Below are positions 47,677 to 61,246 of a DNA stretch of 64,000 nt, piece after piece. The translations under genes were made by a program, and so were the position numbers. The stretch is from NCBI RefSeq assembly GCF_004136015.1, contig NZ_CP024866.1, positions 2,134,460-2,198,459 on the forward strand, given 5' to 3'. The stretch is from Pseudomonas sp. ACM7 (GTDB lineage Bacteria > Pseudomonadota > Gammaproteobacteria > Pseudomonadales > Pseudomonadaceae). Each line of letters begins with the position of its first letter. Within the stretch, counting starts at the first letter, position 1. The notes under the pieces are model-generated. The model did no database searches, was not told the origin of the DNA, and worked only from the letters and a program-made list of their open reading frames with translations.

Positions 47677-48744
47677 TCACTCGTGATACTGCGCCGACAG
47701 TTCATGCACCGCGCGCAGGAAGGCGCCGGCGTGTTCCGGGTCGACTTCAGGCGTAATGCCATGGCCGAGGTTGAACACGTGACCGCTGCCTTTGCCATAG
47801 CTGGCGAGGATGCGGCCGACTTCGGTACGAATCGCTTCCGGCTTGGCGTACAGCACGGTTGGGTCCATGTTGCCTTGCAGCGCGACTTTGCTGCCGACGC
47901 GATCACGGGCGTTGCCGATGTCGCAGGTCCAGTCCAGGCCGAGGGCATCAGCGCCAGCATCGGCGATGCTTTCGAGCCACAGGCCGCCGTTCTTGGTGAA
48001 CAGAATGACCGGCACCTTGCGCCCTTCGTGTTCGCGGATCAGGCCGCTGACGATTTTGCGCATGTAGGCCAGGGAGAATTCCTGGTACGCCGCCGCCGAA
48101 AGGCTGCCGCCCCAGCTGTCGAAGATCTGCACCGCTTGCGCGCCGGCCATGATCTGGCCGTTGAGGTAGCTGGTGACCGTCTGCGCGAGCTTGTCCAGCA
48201 GCAGGTGCAAGGCTTGCGGGTTGTCGTAGAGCATGGTTTTGGTCTTGCGGTAGTCTTTCGACGAGCCGCCTTCGACCATGTAGGTGGCCAGGGTCCATGG
48301 GCTGCCTGCGAAGCCGATCAGCGGCACGCGGCCGTTCAGTTCGCGGCGGATGGTGCTGACCGCGTCCATGACGTAGCCCAGGTCTTTGTGCGGATCAGGA
48401 ATCGGCAGCGCTTCGATGTCAGCCATCGTGCTGATGACTTTCTTGAAGCGCGGACCTTCACCGGTTTCGAAGTACAGGCCTTGGCCCATAGCGTCCGGGA
48501 TGGTCAGGATGTCGGAGAAAAGGATCGCCGCGTCCAGTTGTGGGTAGCGGTCGAGCGGCTGCATCGTGACTTCGCAAGCGAACTCCGGGTTCATGCACAG
48601 GCTCATGAAGTCACCGGCCTTGGCACGGCTGGCGCGGTATTCCGGCAGGTAGCGACCGGCCTGACGCATCATCCAGACAGGCGTGACGTCTACGGGTTGC
48701 TTGAGCAGGGCGCGAAGGAAACGGTCGTTCTTCAGGGCAGTCAT
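47677..48744 (-). CDS. hemE: Uroporphyrinogen decarboxylase HemE
   Basis: 355 residues, full length. N-terminal signature [16 protein letters not shown] (about 21-36) and [19 protein letters not shown] are intact, with the essential Asp in [16 protein letters not shown]. It decarboxylates the four acetate side chains of uroporphyrinogen III to give coproporphyrinogen III in haem synthesis (cytosolic homodimer). Confidence 0.97.
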   Translation of the reverse strand: MTALKNDRFLRALLKQPVDVTPVWMMRQAGRYLPEYRASRAKAGDFMSLCMNPEFACEVTMQPLDRYPQLDAAILFSDILTIPDAMGQGLYFETGEGPRFKKVISTMADIEALPIPDPHKDLGYVMDAVSTIRRELNGRVPLIGFAGSPWTLATYMVEGGSSKDYRKTKTMLYDNPQALHLLLDKLAQTVTSYLNGQIMAGAQAVQIFDSWGGSLSAAAYQEFSLAYMRKIVSGLIREHEGRKVPVILFTKNGGLWLESIADAGADALGLDWTCDIGNARDRVGSKVALQGNMDPTVLYAKPEAIRTEVGRILASYGKGSGHVFNLGHGITPEVDPEHAGAFLRAVHELSAQYHE

Positions 48745-48791
48745 GTCGGCATCCGGAAAAAAAGTGCGGGCATTTTCTCAGAGCGCGACGC

Positions 48792-48819
48792 AAAAGGCAC
48801 GGCAAGAGCCGTGCCTTTT
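48792..48819 (-). terminator. Terminator downstream of gltD
   Basis: A 12-base perfect stem AAAAGGCACGGC/GCCGTGCCTTTT with AAGA loop lies after the gltD stop and its REP doublet. The T tract works on the minus strand, to end gltBD transcription before hemE. Confidence 0.75.
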
Positions 48820-48875
48820 GTCTATCGGGTCAATTTGTCGCGGTGAATGCGGTCGTCCTGACATCCAGAAACCAA

Positions 48876-48965
48876 TGTGGGAGCGAGCTTGCTCGCGATG
48901 AGGGCTTCACATTCAACATCTCTGCTGACTGATCCACCGCTATCGCGAGCAAGCTCGCTCCCACA
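48876..48965. repeat. REP doublet after gltD
   Basis: Inverted copies TGTGGGAGCGAGCTTGCTCG at 48876 and the complement ending 48965, between gltD and its terminator. The spacer again contains the sequence ATTCAACAT seen in the doublet after putA. Confidence 0.9.
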
Positions 48966-48983
48966 GGGTTTTGCAGCGTTTGG

Positions 48984-50435
<1,452 letters not shown>

Positions 50436-53400
50436 TCACTGCGGGTTGGCACGGGTGCTGGAAAGCAACGATTTCAGGTTGGCAGCCTTGGGCTTGACCA
50501 GCCAGAAACGACGCAGATAGTCATCGAGGTTTTCAGCGAGGTTACGACCCCACTCGCTGTCGGTTTCCTCGACGTATTCGTTCAGCACGCGTTGCAGGTG
50601 GCTGCGATAGGCTTCCATCGCCTCACCGCTGATCCGCTGGATTTCCACCAGTTCGTGGTTGACCCGGTCAACGAAGGTGTTGTCCTGGTCGAGCACGTAG
50701 GCGAAACCGCCGGTCATGCCTGAGCCAAAGTTGTAACCGGTCTTGCCCAATACGCAGACGAAACCACCGGTCATGTACTCGCAGCAGTGATCGCCCGTGC
50801 CTTCCACTACGGTGTGAGCACCGGAGTTACGCACCGCAAAACGCTCGCCCGCGGTACCGGCGGCGAACAGCTTGCCGCCAGTGGCGCCGTACAGGCAGGT
50901 GTTGCCGATAATGGCGCTGTCCTGAGTCTTGTAGACGCTGCCCTTCGGCGGAACGATGACCAGTTTGCCGCCGGTCATGCCTTTGCCGACGTAGTCGTTG
51001 GCGTCGCCTTCCAGGTACATGTTCAGGCCGCCAGCGTTCCACACACCGAAGCTCTGACCGGCCGTCCCTTTGAAGCGGAAGGTGATCGGCGCATTCGCCA
51101 TGCCTTGGTTGCCGTGTTTGCGAGCGATTTCACCGGAGATCCGCGCGCCAATCGAACGGTCGCAGTTGCAGATATCCAGGGCGAAATCAGCGCCGCTCAT
51201 GTCGTTGATGGCCGAAGTGGCCATGTCGACCATTTTCTCGGCCAGCAGGCCTTTGTCGAACGGCGGGTTGCGGTCGACCTGGCAGAACTGAGGCTTGTCC
51301 GCCGGGATGTGATCGCTGCCCAGCAATGGCGTCAGGTCCAGGTGTTGCTGCTTGGCGGTCTGACCTTCGAGGATGTCCAGCAGATCGGTACGACCGATCA
51401 GCTCTTCGAGGGAGCGCACGCCCAGCTTGGCCAGCCACTCACGGGTTTCTTCGGCGACGTAGGTGAAGAAATTCACCACCATGTCGACGGTCCCGATGTA
51501 GTGATCCTTGCGCAGCTTCTCGTTCTGAGTCGCGACGCCGGTGGCGCAGTTGTTCAGGTGGCAGATACGCAGGTACTTGCAGCCCAGCGCGATCATTGGC
51601 GCGGTGCCGAAGCCGAAGCTTTCAGCGCCGAGGATGGCAGCCTTGATCACGTCGAGGCCGGTTTTCAGGCCGCCGTCGGTTTGTACCCGGACTTTGCCGC
51701 GCAGGTCGTTGCCGCGCAGAGTCTGGTGGGTTTCGGCCAGGCCGAGTTCCCACGGAGCGCCCGCGTATTTGATCGAGGTCAGCGGCGATGCACCCGTGCC
51801 GCCATCGTAGCCGGAGATGGTGATCAAGTCCGCGTAGGCCTTGGCCACACCGGCGGCGATGGTGCCGACGCCCGCTTCTGCAACCAGCTTCACCGAAACC
51901 AGCGCCTTCGGGTTGACTTGTTTCAGGTCGAAAATCAGCTGCGACAAGTCTTCGATCGAATAGATATCGTGGTGCGGTGGAGGCGAGATCAGGGTCACGC
52001 CCGGCACTGCGTAACGCAGTTTGGCGATCAGACCGTTGACCTTGCCGCCTGGCAGCTGACCACCTTCGCCGGGCTTGGCGCCCTGAGCGACTTTGATCTG
52101 CAACACTTCAGCGTTGACCAGGTATTCCGGGGTCACACCGAAACGGCCAGTCGCAACCTGTTTGATTTTCGAGCTCTTGATGGTGCCGTAACGCGCCGGG
52201 TCTTCGCCGCCTTCGCCGGAGTTGGAACGCGCACCGAGGCGGTTCATGGCTTCGGCCAGGGCTTCGTGAGCTTCCGGCGACAAGGCGCCGAGGGAGATGC
52301 CCGCGGAGTCAAAGCGCTTGAGCACCGACTCCAGCGGTTCGATCTCGCTGATGTCCAGAGGCGTGTCCAGGGTTTTGACCTTGAACATGTCACGGATCAT
52401 CGACACCGGGCGGTTGTCCACCAGCGCCGTGTATTCCTTGAACTTGCTGTAGTCGCCCTGCTGCACAGCGGCTTGCAGGGTGCTGACCACGTCCGGGTTG
52501 TACGCGTGATATTCGCCACCGTGGACGAATTTCAGCAAACCGCCCTGCTGGATTGGCTTGCGCGGGCTCCAGGCTTCGGCAGCCAGGGCTTTCTGCTCGG
52601 CTTCGATGTCGACGAAACGCGCGCCCTTGATGCGGCTTGGCACGCCACGGAAGCTCAGGTCGCAGACTTCTTCAGACAGGCCGATGGCTTCGAACAACTG
52701 CGCACCGCGGTACGACGTGATGGTCGAGATACCCATCTTCGACAGGATCTTCAGCAGACCTTTGGTGATGCCTTTGCGGTAGTTCTTGAACACCTCATAG
52801 AGGTCGCCCAGGACTTCACCGGTGCGGATCAGGTCGCCCAGCACTTCGTAGGCCAGGAACGGATAGACCGCCGAGGCGCCGAAACCGATCAACACTGCAA
52901 AGTGGTGTGGGTCGCGAGCGGTGGCGGTTTCCACGAGGATGTTGGAGTCGCAACGCAGGCCTTTTTCGGTCAAGCGGTGGTGCACCGCGCCGGTGGCCAG
53001 GGAAGCGTGGATCGGCAACTTGCCCGGGGCAATGTGACGGTCACTCAGCACGACCTGGGTACGACCGGAGCGCACGGCTTCTTCAGCCTGATCGGCGACG
53101 TTGCGGATCGCCGCTTCGAGGCCGACGCTTTCGTCGTAGTTGAGGTCGATGATCGCGCGCTCGAAGCCCGGACGATCGAGGTTCATCAGCGAGCGCCACT
53201 TGGCGGGGGAAATGACCGGCGAGCTGAGGATCACGCGCGAGGCGTGTTCCGGCGACTCCTGGAAAATGTTGCGCTCGGCACCGAGGCAGATCTCCAGCGA
53301 CATGACGATGGCTTCACGCAGCGGGTCGATCGGCGGGTTGGTGACCTGCGCGAACTGCTGACGGAAATAGTCGTACGGCGTGCGCACGCGCTGGGACAGC

Positions 53401-54881
53401 ACGGCCATCGGCGTGTCATCGCCCATCGAGCCAACGGCTTCGTAGCCTTGCTCGCCGAGCGGACGCAGCACCTGATCACGTTCTTCGAAAGTGACCTGGT
53501 ACATCTTCATGTACTGCTTGAGCTGATCGACGTCGTAGAACGCCGAACCGTGGTCGTTGTCTTCCATGGTCGCCTGAATGCGCAGGGCATTCTTGCGCAG
53601 CCATTGCTTGTACGGATGACGGGACTTCAAGCGGTTGTCGATGGCGTCGGTATCGAGGATCTGGCCGGTTTCAGTGTCCACGGCGAAGATCTGGCCCGGG
53701 CCAACGCGGCCCTTGGCGATCACGTCTTCAGGCTGGTAGTTCCAGACACCGATTTCCGAGGCCAGGGTGATGAAGCCGTTTTTGGTGGTGACCCAACGCG
53801 CCGGACGCAGACCGTTACGGTCGAGCAGGCACACTGCGTAGCGACCGTCGGTCATTACCACGCCGGCCGGGCCGTCCCACGGTTCCATGTGCATCGAGTT
53901 GTATTCATAGAACGCACGCAGGTCCGGGTCCATGGTTTCAACGTTCTGCCACGCAGGCGGAATGATCATCCGCACGCCACGGAACAGGTCGATACCACCG
54001 GTGACCATCAACTCGAGCATGTTGTCCATGCTGGAGGAGTCAGAACCGACACGGTTGACCAGCGGGCCGAGTTCTTCCAGATCCATCAGATCGTTGGTGA
54101 ACTTGGTGCGACGGGCCACGGCCCAGTTGCGGTTACCGGTGATGGTGTTGATCTCGCCGTTGTGGGCGAGGAAGCGGAACGGCTGAGCCAGCGGCCATTT
54201 CGGCAGGGTGTTGGTCGAGAAGCGCTGGTGGAACACGCAAATCGAGGTTTGCAGGCGCTGGTCGCTGAGGTCTGGATAGAAGGCGGTCAAATCCGCCGGC
54301 ATCATCAGGCCTTTATAAATGATGGTCTTGTGCGAAAAGCTGCAGACGTAGTGATCGGCGTCGGCGGCGTTGGCCACGGACGAGCGACGACGGGAGGTGA
54401 ACAGCTTGACGGCCATGTCCTGATCGCTCAGGCCATCACCGGCGATGAACACTTGCTCGATCTGCGGCAGGCGCTCAAGGGCTAGGCGACCGAGGACGCT
54501 GGTGTCGATCGGCACTTTGCGCCAGCCGACGAGGGTCAGGCCAGCAGCGAGGATCTCGCGGTTCATGTTCTCGCGAGCGGCTTCGGCTTTGACCGGGTCC
54601 TGGTTGAAGAAGACCATGCCCACCGCATATTGCTTGGGCAGTTCGACGCCGAAGGTTTCCTGGGCGATGGCTCGCAGGAACACATCCGGCTTTTGAATCA
54701 GCAGACCGCAACCGTCACCGGTCTTGCCGTCGGCGTTGATCCCACCGCGGTGGGTCATGCAGGTCAGGGCCTCGATGGCCGTTTGCAAAAGGGTATGACT
54801 GGGCTCGCCCTGCATATGGGCTATCAGGCCGAAACCGCAGTTATCCTTGAATTCATCTGGTTGGTACAGACCTGCTTTCAT
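50436..54881 (-). CDS. gltB: Glutamate synthase large subunit GltB
   Basis: 1481 residues. The start ATG at 54881 gives [19 protein letters not shown]; the first 14 residues are a propeptide exposing Cys15, the glutaminase nucleophile. Domains in order: class II amidotransferase (about 15-430), central linking domain, FMN/3Fe-4S synthase barrel with [11 protein letters not shown] (about 900) and [13 protein letters not shown] near 1165, and a C-terminal beta-helix domain. It converts glutamine and 2-oxoglutarate to two glutamates. A GTG at 54887 gives only two more residues. Confidence 0.97.
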   Translation of the reverse strand: MKAGLYQPDEFKDNCGFGLIAHMQGEPSHTLLQTAIEALTCMTHRGGINADGKTGDGCGLLIQKPDVFLRAIAQETFGVELPKQYAVGMVFFNQDPVKAEAARENMNREILAAGLTLVGWRKVPIDTSVLGRLALERLPQIEQVFIAGDGLSDQDMAVKLFTSRRRSSVANAADADHYVCSFSHKTIIYKGLMMPADLTAFYPDLSDQRLQTSICVFHQRFSTNTLPKWPLAQPFRFLAHNGEINTITGNRNWAVARRTKFTNDLMDLEELGPLVNRVGSDSSSMDNMLELMVTGGIDLFRGVRMIIPPAWQNVETMDPDLRAFYEYNSMHMEPWDGPAGVVMTDGRYAVCLLDRNGLRPARWVTTKNGFITLASEIGVWNYQPEDVIAKGRVGPGQIFAVDTETGQILDTDAIDNRLKSRHPYKQWLRKNALRIQATMEDNDHGSAFYDVDQLKQYMKMYQVTFEERDQVLRPLGEQGYEAVGSMGDDTPMAVLSQRVRTPYDYFRQQFAQVTNPPIDPLREAIVMSLEICLGAERNIFQESPEHASRVILSSPVISPAKWRSLMNLDRPGFERAIIDLNYDESVGLEAAIRNVADQAEEAVRSGRTQVVLSDRHIAPGKLPIHASLATGAVHHRLTEKGLRCDSNILVETATARDPHHFAVLIGFGASAVYPFLAYEVLGDLIRTGEVLGDLYEVFKNYRKGITKGLLKILSKMGISTITSYRGAQLFEAIGLSEEVCDLSFRGVPSRIKGARFVDIEAEQKALAAEAWSPRKPIQQGGLLKFVHGGEYHAYNPDVVSTLQAAVQQGDYSKFKEYTALVDNRPVSMIRDMFKVKTLDTPLDISEIEPLESVLKRFDSAGISLGALSPEAHEALAEAMNRLGARSNSGEGGEDPARYGTIKSSKIKQVATGRFGVTPEYLVNAEVLQIKVAQGAKPGEGGQLPGGKVNGLIAKLRYAVPGVTLISPPPHHDIYSIEDLSQLIFDLKQVNPKALVSVKLVAEAGVGTIAAGVAKAYADLITISGYDGGTGASPLTSIKYAGAPWELGLAETHQTLRGNDLRGKVRVQTDGGLKTGLDVIKAAILGAESFGFGTAPMIALGCKYLRICHLNNCATGVATQNEKLRKDHYIGTVDMVVNFFTYVAEETREWLAKLGVRSLEELIGRTDLLDILEGQTAKQQHLDLTPLLGSDHIPADKPQFCQVDRNPPFDKGLLAEKMVDMATSAINDMSGADFALDICNCDRSIGARISGEIARKHGNQGMANAPITFRFKGTAGQSFGVWNAGGLNMYLEGDANDYVGKGMTGGKLVIVPPKGSVYKTQDSAIIGNTCLYGATGGKLFAAGTAGERFAVRNSGAHTVVEGTGDHCCEYMTGGFVCVLGKTGYNFGSGMTGGFAYVLDQDNTFVDRVNHELVEIQRISGEAMEAYRSHLQRVLNEYVEETDSEWGRNLAENLDDYLRRFWLVKPKAANLKSLLSSTRANPQ

Positions 54882-55062
54882 AGACACTTTCTCACCAGGC
54901 TGCCTCTTGTCGAGGCAAATTTCTTTTCAATTCAACCACTTACCATCCGCGCCGAACGTACGCCAGCTTTGCGGGGGCAAAAGGGAGGTCATTGTACACA
55001 CCGACACAGAGGCTCACAAATTTGACGACGAAATGTCGCAAATCTATGTCGCATTTGTGAAA

Positions 55063-55091
55063 GGTTTAAAGCGATATGCTGTGCTAGTCAA
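55063..55091 (-). promoter_or_regulatory. Candidate gltB promoter
   Basis: On the minus strand TTGACT (55091-55086), a 17-base spacer, then TAAACC (55068-55063), about 180 bases before gltB. Just downstream, ATGTCGCA occurs twice in tandem (55033-55040 and 55046-55053), 13 bases apart, which may be a regulator site in the leader. The rest of the gap 54882-55233 holds a GGCGGCC/GGCCGCC hairpin near 55205-55225, a likely terminator for damX-aroBK-pil transcripts, although it lacks a T-run. Confidence 0.4.
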
Positions 55092-55233
55092 AACTTTTTT
55101 AATTTTGACCGCAACGACTCAAAGACTACTGTGACGCAGACACCACAAGGCACGCGGTCTGTAGAGACAGCATGCTACTTGCGGAAAATTTTGAGGTGCC
55201 GGGAGAGGCGGCCTGGGTAAGGCCGCCGAATCA

Positions 55234-56829
55234 TCAGCGAGCTGTAGCCAGTTCCTGTTGGACGCTGGCGACGGAGCGAGGCCAAGGTTTACCAGCCTGA
55301 ACCTTCGCTGGCAAGGCCTTGATGGCGGTAACGGCTGCATCGCGGTTGGCGAAGCTACCGTAAGTGATGACGTAAAGCGGCTTGCCGTTGAGGACTTTCT
55401 TGAAATAACGGTACTCGCCGCCCTGCTCCTTGACGAAGGATTGCGCGGCCGCTTCGGAACTGGTGCCGAGGATCTGCACCACGTAGTTACCCGGTGCTTG
55501 CCCTGCGTACCAGGTGCCGCCAGCGGCTTTGGCCACAGCGGCTGGTTTCTCGGCAGGCTTGGCAGCAGCAGCGGCGGCGGGCTTGGCTGGCGCTGGAGCT
55601 GGCTTCACGGCAGGCGCAACCGGGGCTGGCTTGGCAGTCGCGACCTGAGTCGGCGCAGGCACAGGTTTGGTGGCTGGCGTCGGTGCGGGACCGGCCGACA
55701 GACCTGCTGGAGGCGCGGTAGTGGTCACGGTCGGCGGCGTAGCGCTCGAACCTTCGACCGGCACGCCGTCGTCGCCTTCGGTGATGCCACCGGCGGCTTC
55801 GGCCAACGGACCACGCATGACCGGCTGCGAGTTGCCGACCAGCGGCAATGGCATCGGTTGCGAGTTACCGGCGAATTCGACGGCAGGCGCGCCGCCGCTG
55901 TTAGGTTGCGGCGTGCCCTGGCCGAGTGGCAGTTGCGCCTGTTCGTTGACAGGTGCGCCAGTGGTCGGTGCTTTGCTGCGACCCGGCATCAACCAGGCGG
56001 CGGCTACCGCGACCACGACAACGGCGGAAATCGCCAATACGTGTTTCTTCGGCATGTTGAACCCCATACTTGGACGCTTCACCGCTGAGCGGCTGGCAAT
56101 CATGGCTTCGATCATTGCATCGCGGGCAACCTGGTTGATGGTGCCAGGCCAACCGTCGGAGCTTTCGTGAATATCAGAGATCTGATCTGCGGTGAAAAGT
56201 TCGATACCCCGGCCGGCGCCTTCGAGCCGCTGGTCCAGATATTCGCGGGTTTCTTCTTCGGTGTAAGGCTGCAATTCGATGACGTGGAAACGCTCTTCCT
56301 CGAGGCTCAGCGCCTCCAGTTGAGCAATCAGCGACGACTCGCCGAACAGGAACACATGCGGGCGACCTTCCGGTGCACCGGCGGCCAGGGCCAGCAAGGC
56401 TTCCAGCGCGGATTCGTCGAGTTGCTCGGCGTCATCCACCAGCAAATAGACTTCCTGCCCCGTCAACGCAAGTTGCACCACTTGAGCCAGAATCGCGCCG
56501 ATCTCGGCCTGGGCAACGTTCAGCGCCTGAGCCACCTGACGCAGCACGCCGGCCGCATCACCGGCACCACGGGCGGAAACCACCACGCTCTGCACCGACT
56601 GCTTGTTGGTGCTGGCCACCAGGGCCTGACGCAACAGCGTCTTGCCACTGCCTTGCGGGCCGGTGACGACCAGCAGCAACTGACTGTAGCGTGCCAGGTG
56701 ATGCAGTTGCCCCAGCACCGGTTTGCGCTGGGCCGGGAAGAATTTGAAGCCAGGCACCCGTGGAGAAAAAGGGTCATGACTCAACTGGTAATGGCCGAGG
56801 AAAGCCTCGTCGGCGTGCAAACTAGTCAT
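55234..56829 (-). CDS. damX: DamX-like SPOR-domain ATPase protein
   Basis: 531 residues. Residues about 15-245 form an ExeA-like AAA ATPase (Walker A GPQGSGKT at 57-64, Walker B VYLLVDDAEQ at 127-136). One membrane helix (263-281) follows, then a long Ala/Pro-rich periplasmic linker, then a C-terminal SPOR domain (about 455-525, YVVQILGTSSEAAAQSF) that binds denuded septal peptidoglycan. It links division-site binding to a cytosolic ATPase. It follows aroB closely, as in many gamma-proteobacteria. Confidence 0.9.
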   Translation of the reverse strand: MTSLHADEAFLGHYQLSHDPFSPRVPGFKFFPAQRKPVLGQLHHLARYSQLLLVVTGPQGSGKTLLRQALVASTNKQSVQSVVVSARGAGDAAGVLRQVAQALNVAQAEIGAILAQVVQLALTGQEVYLLVDDAEQLDESALEALLALAAGAPEGRPHVFLFGESSLIAQLEALSLEEERFHVIELQPYTEEETREYLDQRLEGAGRGIELFTADQISDIHESSDGWPGTINQVARDAMIEAMIASRSAVKRPSMGFNMPKKHVLAISAVVVVAVAAAWLMPGRSKAPTTGAPVNEQAQLPLGQGTPQPNSGGAPAVEFAGNSQPMPLPLVGNSQPVMRGPLAEAAGGITEGDDGVPVEGSSATPPTVTTTAPPAGLSAGPAPTPATKPVPAPTQVATAKPAPVAPAVKPAPAPAKPAAAAAAKPAEKPAAVAKAAGGTWYAGQAPGNYVVQILGTSSEAAAQSFVKEQGGEYRYFKKVLNGKPLYVITYGSFANRDAAVTAIKALPAKVQAGKPWPRSVASVQQELATAR

Positions 56830-56839
56830 CGGGATCTTA

Positions 56840-57940
56840 TTAACCTTTAAGCTGAGCCAGAGCGCGGTAATCCGCTCCCAGCGTGGCCTGTAAAACCTCT
56901 TTCGGATAATCGTCGGTCACCACCGCTTCGCCCATGTGGCGCAACAGCACCAGGCGCAAACGACCGTCGATCACTTTCTTGTCAATTGCCATGTGTTCGA
57001 GAAAATCGGCTTCAGTCATCTCTTCAGGCGGGATGACCGGCAGGCCGGCACGCTGGAACAGACGAATGCCGCGATCGCGCTCTTGCTCGCTGATCCAGCC
57101 CAGGCGCGCGGACATTTCCAAGGCCATTACGGTGCCAGCAGCGACCGCCTCACCATGTAGCCAGACACCATAGCCCATGTGGGTTTCGATGGCGTGACCG
57201 AAGGTGTGACCCAGGTTGAGCGTGGCGCGAACACCGGTCTCCCGTTCGTCGGCACCCACCACCGCAGCCTTGGCCGCGCAAGAGCGCTCGATGGCATAAG
57301 TCAGGGCGACCTGGTCCAGGGCGCGCAGACGATCGACGTTGTCTTCAAGCCAGGTCAGGAACGGCTCGTCGCAGATCAGCCCGTACTTGATGACTTCAGC
57401 AAGCCCGGCGGACAGTTCGCGGGCCGGCAGGGTATTGAGGGTAGCGGTATCAATCAGCACCACGTTCGGCTGATAGAAAGCGCCAACCATGTTCTTGCCC
57501 AGCGGATGGTTGATCCCGGTCTTGCCGCCCACCGAAGAGTCGACTTGCGACAGCAGCGTGGTCGGGATCTGGATGAAATCGACACCACGCTGGTAGCAGG
57601 CGGCAGCAAAACCGGCCATGTCACCAATCACACCGCCACCGAGGGCGATGACCGTGGTACGGCGGTCGTGCCGCGCGGTCAGCAGACCGTCGAAAATCAG
57701 TTGCAGGGTTTCCCAGGTCTTGAAGGCTTCGCCGTCCGGCAGCACCACGGAAACCACCGAGAACTGTGCGAGGCTGCGGGTCAGACGCTCGAGATAGAGC
57801 GGCGCAACGGTCTCGTTGGAGATGATCGCCACTTGCCGTCCGCGTATATGCGGGGCCAGCAGCTCAGGCTGATCCAACAAACCTTCGCCAATATGAATCG
57901 GGTAGCTGCGCTCGCCTAGATCGACCTTGAGTGTCTGCAT
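56840..57940 (-). CDS. aroB: 3-dehydroquinate synthase AroB
   Basis: 366 residues with NAD and zinc sites: [30 protein letters not shown] and [11 protein letters not shown] (zinc-binding His). It makes 3-dehydroquinate from DAHP in the shikimate pathway. It sits 151 bases after aroK; that spacer shows no clear gene and one small stem (ACGGCGT/ACGCCGT around 57989-58020). Confidence 0.97.
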   Translation of the reverse strand: MQTLKVDLGERSYPIHIGEGLLDQPELLAPHIRGRQVAIISNETVAPLYLERLTRSLAQFSVVSVVLPDGEAFKTWETLQLIFDGLLTARHDRRTTVIALGGGVIGDMAGFAAACYQRGVDFIQIPTTLLSQVDSSVGGKTGINHPLGKNMVGAFYQPNVVLIDTATLNTLPARELSAGLAEVIKYGLICDEPFLTWLEDNVDRLRALDQVALTYAIERSCAAKAAVVGADERETGVRATLNLGHTFGHAIETHMGYGVWLHGEAVAAGTVMALEMSARLGWISEQERDRGIRLFQRAGLPVIPPEEMTEADFLEHMAIDKKVIDGRLRLVLLRHMGEAVVTDDYPKEVLQATLGADYRALAQLKG

Positions 57941-58091
57941 GTGTCCCCACAGTGAAGATGGAATCAGGCGTCCTGCCTTGAGTTAACGAATGTCCACGGC
58001 GTCTGCTGGTGTGACGCCGTTCGGTAGCCATCCGCCACAACCTTGAGCGGCCATGACAGGACGCCGAGGATAGCGCATTTCGCGCTGCGCT

Positions 58092-58610
58092 TTAACGGGG
58101 AGGTAGCTGCTGCAAGCGTTCGAGAATATCGAGTACGACCATTCGCGGCGGCCGCTCATCGGTTTCCACCACCAGATCGGCGATTTCCCGATAAAGCGGA
58201 TCGCGGATCGCCAGCAGATCCCGAAGGGTCTTGGCCGGATCGGCAGTACGCAACAGGGGTCGATTGCGATCACGGGAAGTGCGACCCACCTGCTGCTCGA
58301 CAGACGCATGCAGATAGACCACCCGCCCCCCGGCGTGCAGCGCCCGACGATTGGCCTCGCGCATCACCGCGCCGCCACCGGTCGCCAGCACCACGCCGTC
58401 GCAGCCGCACAGCTCGGCAATCATCGCCTGCTCGCGGTCACGAAAGCCCGGCTCGCCTTCCTTATCGAAAATCCACGGGATATTGGCGCCCGTGCGCAAT
58501 TCAATTTCCTTATCGGAATCTTTGAACGGCAGGCGCAGCTCTTTGGCCAGCAACCGGCCGATGGTGCTTTTTCCAGCCCCCATCGGTCCAACAAGAATCA
58601 AATTTCGCAC
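58092..58610 (-). CDS. aroK: Shikimate kinase AroK
   Basis: 172 residues, P-loop GPMGAGKST near the N-terminus, shikimate-binding [12 protein letters not shown]-region Arg residues and GGGAVM. It phosphorylates shikimate. The start is a GTG, four bases after the pilQ stop, so translation is probably coupled to pilQ. Confidence 0.96.
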   Translation of the reverse strand: MRNLILVGPMGAGKSTIGRLLAKELRLPFKDSDKEIELRTGANIPWIFDKEGEPGFRDREQAMIAELCGCDGVVLATGGGAVMREANRRALHAGGRVVYLHASVEQQVGRTSRDRNRPLLRTADPAKTLRDLLAIRDPLYREIADLVVETDERPPRMVVLDILERLQQLPPR

Positions 58611-58614
58611 AGAA

Positions 58615-60705
58615 TCAATGGCTCACAGCAATCGCCTGGTTATTCATGATACGCGGAGTGAGAAATACCAGCAGCTCGGATTTTTTCTCCGAAACCACGT
58701 CACGCCGGAAAAGGCGGCCAAGATACGGCACATCACCGAGAAATGGCACCTTATCTACAACCTTGCTCTGAGTATTTGAGAAAACCCCGCCAATCACGAT
58801 GGTCTCACCGTCGTTGACCAGGACCTTGGCATTGACCTCGTTTTTCTTGATCGGCGGTACATCCTGCACCTTGTTCAGGTAGTCCGGTTCGTCCTTGGTG
58901 ACCTTGACCTCCATGATGATCCGGTTGTCCGGGGTGATCTGCGGCGTCACCTCCAGAGACAGCGAAGCCTCCTTGAACGACACCGAGGTAGCGCCGCTGG
59001 AGCTGGCTTCCTGATAGGGAATCTCCGTGCCCTTGAGGATTTTCGCGGTTTCCTTGTCCGAGGTGACCACCTTGGGCTGCGAGACGATTTCGCCGTTGCC
59101 GGTCTTCTCCATCGCCGTCAGCTCAAGATCCAGCAGCACATTGTCGGTGATGAACGCGATGCCGAGCCCCGAGGTGTTGGCGGCGGTACCCAGGTCGACG
59201 AACGGCGAGTTGGTGCTGGTGCTGCCAGGCGTACCGATGGTCGACGAAGCATTAGCCCCATTATTGCTGACGCCCGAGGTGTTCCAGTTGCCCTTGTTCT
59301 GCAACGAACCACCCCAACGCACGCCGAGGCTTTTGTCATAGTCGACGTTGGCTTCGACGATGCGCGCCTCGATCATCACCTGACGCACCGGGATATCCAG
59401 TTGCGAGACGATACGGCGCAGTTCATCGAGGCGATCCTGGGTCTGGTAGGCAATGATGTTGTTGGTCCGCTCATCCACCGTGATCGAGCCCCGCTCGTCG
59501 GCTTTTGCCTCGGCACTGGTCACCGACTGGAACAGCTTGGCGATATCGGCAGCTTTGGCGTAGTTGACCTGCAACAGTTCGCGACGCAGGGGCGCCAGGT
59601 CAGCAATCTGCTTCTGCGACTCAAGCTCCTGGCGCTCGCGGGCAGCGATTTCATCGGCCGGCGCCACCAGCAAAACGTTGCCGATCTTGCGCTTGTCCAG
59701 GCCCTTGGTTTTCAACACCAGATCCAGCGCCTGATCCCACGGTACGTTCTGCAAACGCAGCGTGATGCCGCCCTGCACTGTGTCGCTGGCCACCAGATTG
59801 AGGTTGGTGAAATCGGCAATCAGTTGCAGCACCGAACGCACGTCGATGTCCTGGAAATTCAGCGAGAGCTTTTCGCCGGTGTAGGCGAAACGCTCGGTGT
59901 TGCGTTTCTGCAAGTCATCGACGGTCATCGGCCGGATGCTGACGGTCAGCTTGTTGTCGGTCTGGTAAGTCGAATAATCGAAGGCGCCGCTGGGCTCAAT
60001 GCTGATCGTGGCCCGATCGCCCGTGGCGCTGGCGTTGACGAACTGCACCGGCGTGGCGAAATCCTTGACGTCCAGACGTACACGCAACGGCTCAGGCAAT
60101 TGAGTCCTGGCGAAACCGAGGATGATCTTGCCGTCGCGCTCCTGAATGTCCGGGGCGATGGAGGGATCCGACAGATCGATGACCACATTGCCTTCGCCCT
60201 GAGTGCCGCGCTGGAAATCCACACCCCGGATGGCCTTGCCCACTGGCGTATAGGCTTTCGCCGGGGCTGGCGTTGCCGTCGCGGCGCGCGGTGTTTTGGG
60301 CGCCGGGCTGGAGGCCGTTTTGTTGGCACCTTGGCCGACCACCACGAACAGCGTGTTGCCTTCGACCCGTGCGTTATACGGCGTCAACTGGGTCAGATTG
60401 ATGATCAGTCGCGTACGGTCCTTGGCTTCCACCACCGTGGCGCTGCGGGCATTTCCGCCGCCCAGGTCACGATTTTTGCTTTTTAGCTGACTGACGACGC
60501 CAGGCAGATCCAGCGCGATCCGTGCAGGCGATTCCGTGGTGTAACCGTGGGGCGGCGGTGGCGGCCCATCGAACGACAACTTCAACTCGACGCGGTCCCC
60601 CGGCAGCGCGGCGACATCCAGCGCTTTGAGGTTGGCCGCTAGTACCATCGGCGACAGCAACGCTATCCATAGCGAAATACCGAAGGTTGAGAAAATCCTG
60701 TTCAT
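58615..60705 (-). CDS. pilQ: Type IV pilus secretin PilQ
   Basis: 696 residues. Signal peptide (cleavage after VLA, about 23), two AMIN domains (about 25-260) that bind peptidoglycan, secretin N domains, and the C-terminal secretin barrel with [23 protein letters not shown] and [16 protein letters not shown]. It forms the outer membrane pore for the pilus. It is last of pilMNOPQ and is followed by aroK. Confidence 0.96.
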   Translation of the reverse strand: MNRIFSTFGISLWIALLSPMVLAANLKALDVAALPGDRVELKLSFDGPPPPPHGYTTESPARIALDLPGVVSQLKSKNRDLGGGNARSATVVEAKDRTRLIINLTQLTPYNARVEGNTLFVVVGQGANKTASSPAPKTPRAATATPAPAKAYTPVGKAIRGVDFQRGTQGEGNVVIDLSDPSIAPDIQERDGKIILGFARTQLPEPLRVRLDVKDFATPVQFVNASATGDRATISIEPSGAFDYSTYQTDNKLTVSIRPMTVDDLQKRNTERFAYTGEKLSLNFQDIDVRSVLQLIADFTNLNLVASDTVQGGITLRLQNVPWDQALDLVLKTKGLDKRKIGNVLLVAPADEIAARERQELESQKQIADLAPLRRELLQVNYAKAADIAKLFQSVTSAEAKADERGSITVDERTNNIIAYQTQDRLDELRRIVSQLDIPVRQVMIEARIVEANVDYDKSLGVRWGGSLQNKGNWNTSGVSNNGANASSTIGTPGSTSTNSPFVDLGTAANTSGLGIAFITDNVLLDLELTAMEKTGNGEIVSQPKVVTSDKETAKILKGTEIPYQEASSSGATSVSFKEASLSLEVTPQITPDNRIIMEVKVTKDEPDYLNKVQDVPPIKKNEVNAKVLVNDGETIVIGGVFSNTQSKVVDKVPFLGDVPYLGRLFRRDVVSEKKSELLVFLTPRIMNNQAIAVSH

Positions 60706-60718
60706 TATTCGAGTTCCA

Positions 60719-61246
60719 CTATGAGTGCTCTTTCAAAGGGATGGTCCGCGGCCGCTCCAGCCAGGCGCCTTCGCCGTCGGGAACGATTTCGACCACATCG
60801 ACCTGCGAGCCACTGATGGCGACGATCCGCCCATCGTTACGCCCCAGGTAATCGCCGACTTTCAACCGATGCACCCCGCCCGCCCCGCGCAACAGCGCAA
60901 AGGAGCCGGTCGCATTGGCGATCGTTCCGACCATTTCAAACTGCTCGATGTTGAAACCTTCGAGGTACTGCTTGACCCGATTCGGATCAGGTTTGACGTT
61001 GCGCGAGCCGTGTTTCTGGCCGGCCAGATCGACTCTGATCTGTCGGGAAAACGGGCTTCGCAGGTTGGCGGCACTGTAGGTGAATGTTGGGTAAGACCGA
61101 AATGTCGGCGTTGGTTCAATCTTGCCGGGCGCACGTAAACGCATTTCGTTCATGTACGCGTCCAGGTCGCTGAAGTCATTGTCGCTGCCGCAACCAGCCA
61201 GGCCGGCGACCAACACAACCATCGAAAAACAACGAATCGGGCTCAT
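60719..61246 (-). CDS. pilP: Type IV pilus lipoprotein PilP
   Basis: 175 residues. Lipoprotein signal with LAGC lipobox (Cys19), then a proline-rich linker and the PilP HR-like beta domain (FEMVGTIANATGSFALLRG, VKVGDYLGRNDG-like). It bridges the inner membrane PilN/PilO complex and the PilQ secretin. It overlaps pilO by four bases. Confidence 0.95.
   Translation of the reverse strand: MSPIRCFSMVVLVAGLAGCGSDNDFSDLDAYMNEMRLRAPGKIEPTPTFRSYPTFTYSAANLRSPFSRQIRVDLAGQKHGSRNVKPDPNRVKQYLEGFNIEQFEMVGTIANATGSFALLRGAGGVHRLKVGDYLGRNDGRIVAISGSQVDVVEIVPDGEGAWLERPRTIPLKEHS

Noticed and set aside
50787..54485. Open frame of more than 1200 codons on the plus strand across gltB
   Set aside because: Antisense to GltB, with skewed composition and no domain. 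Same third-position effect.
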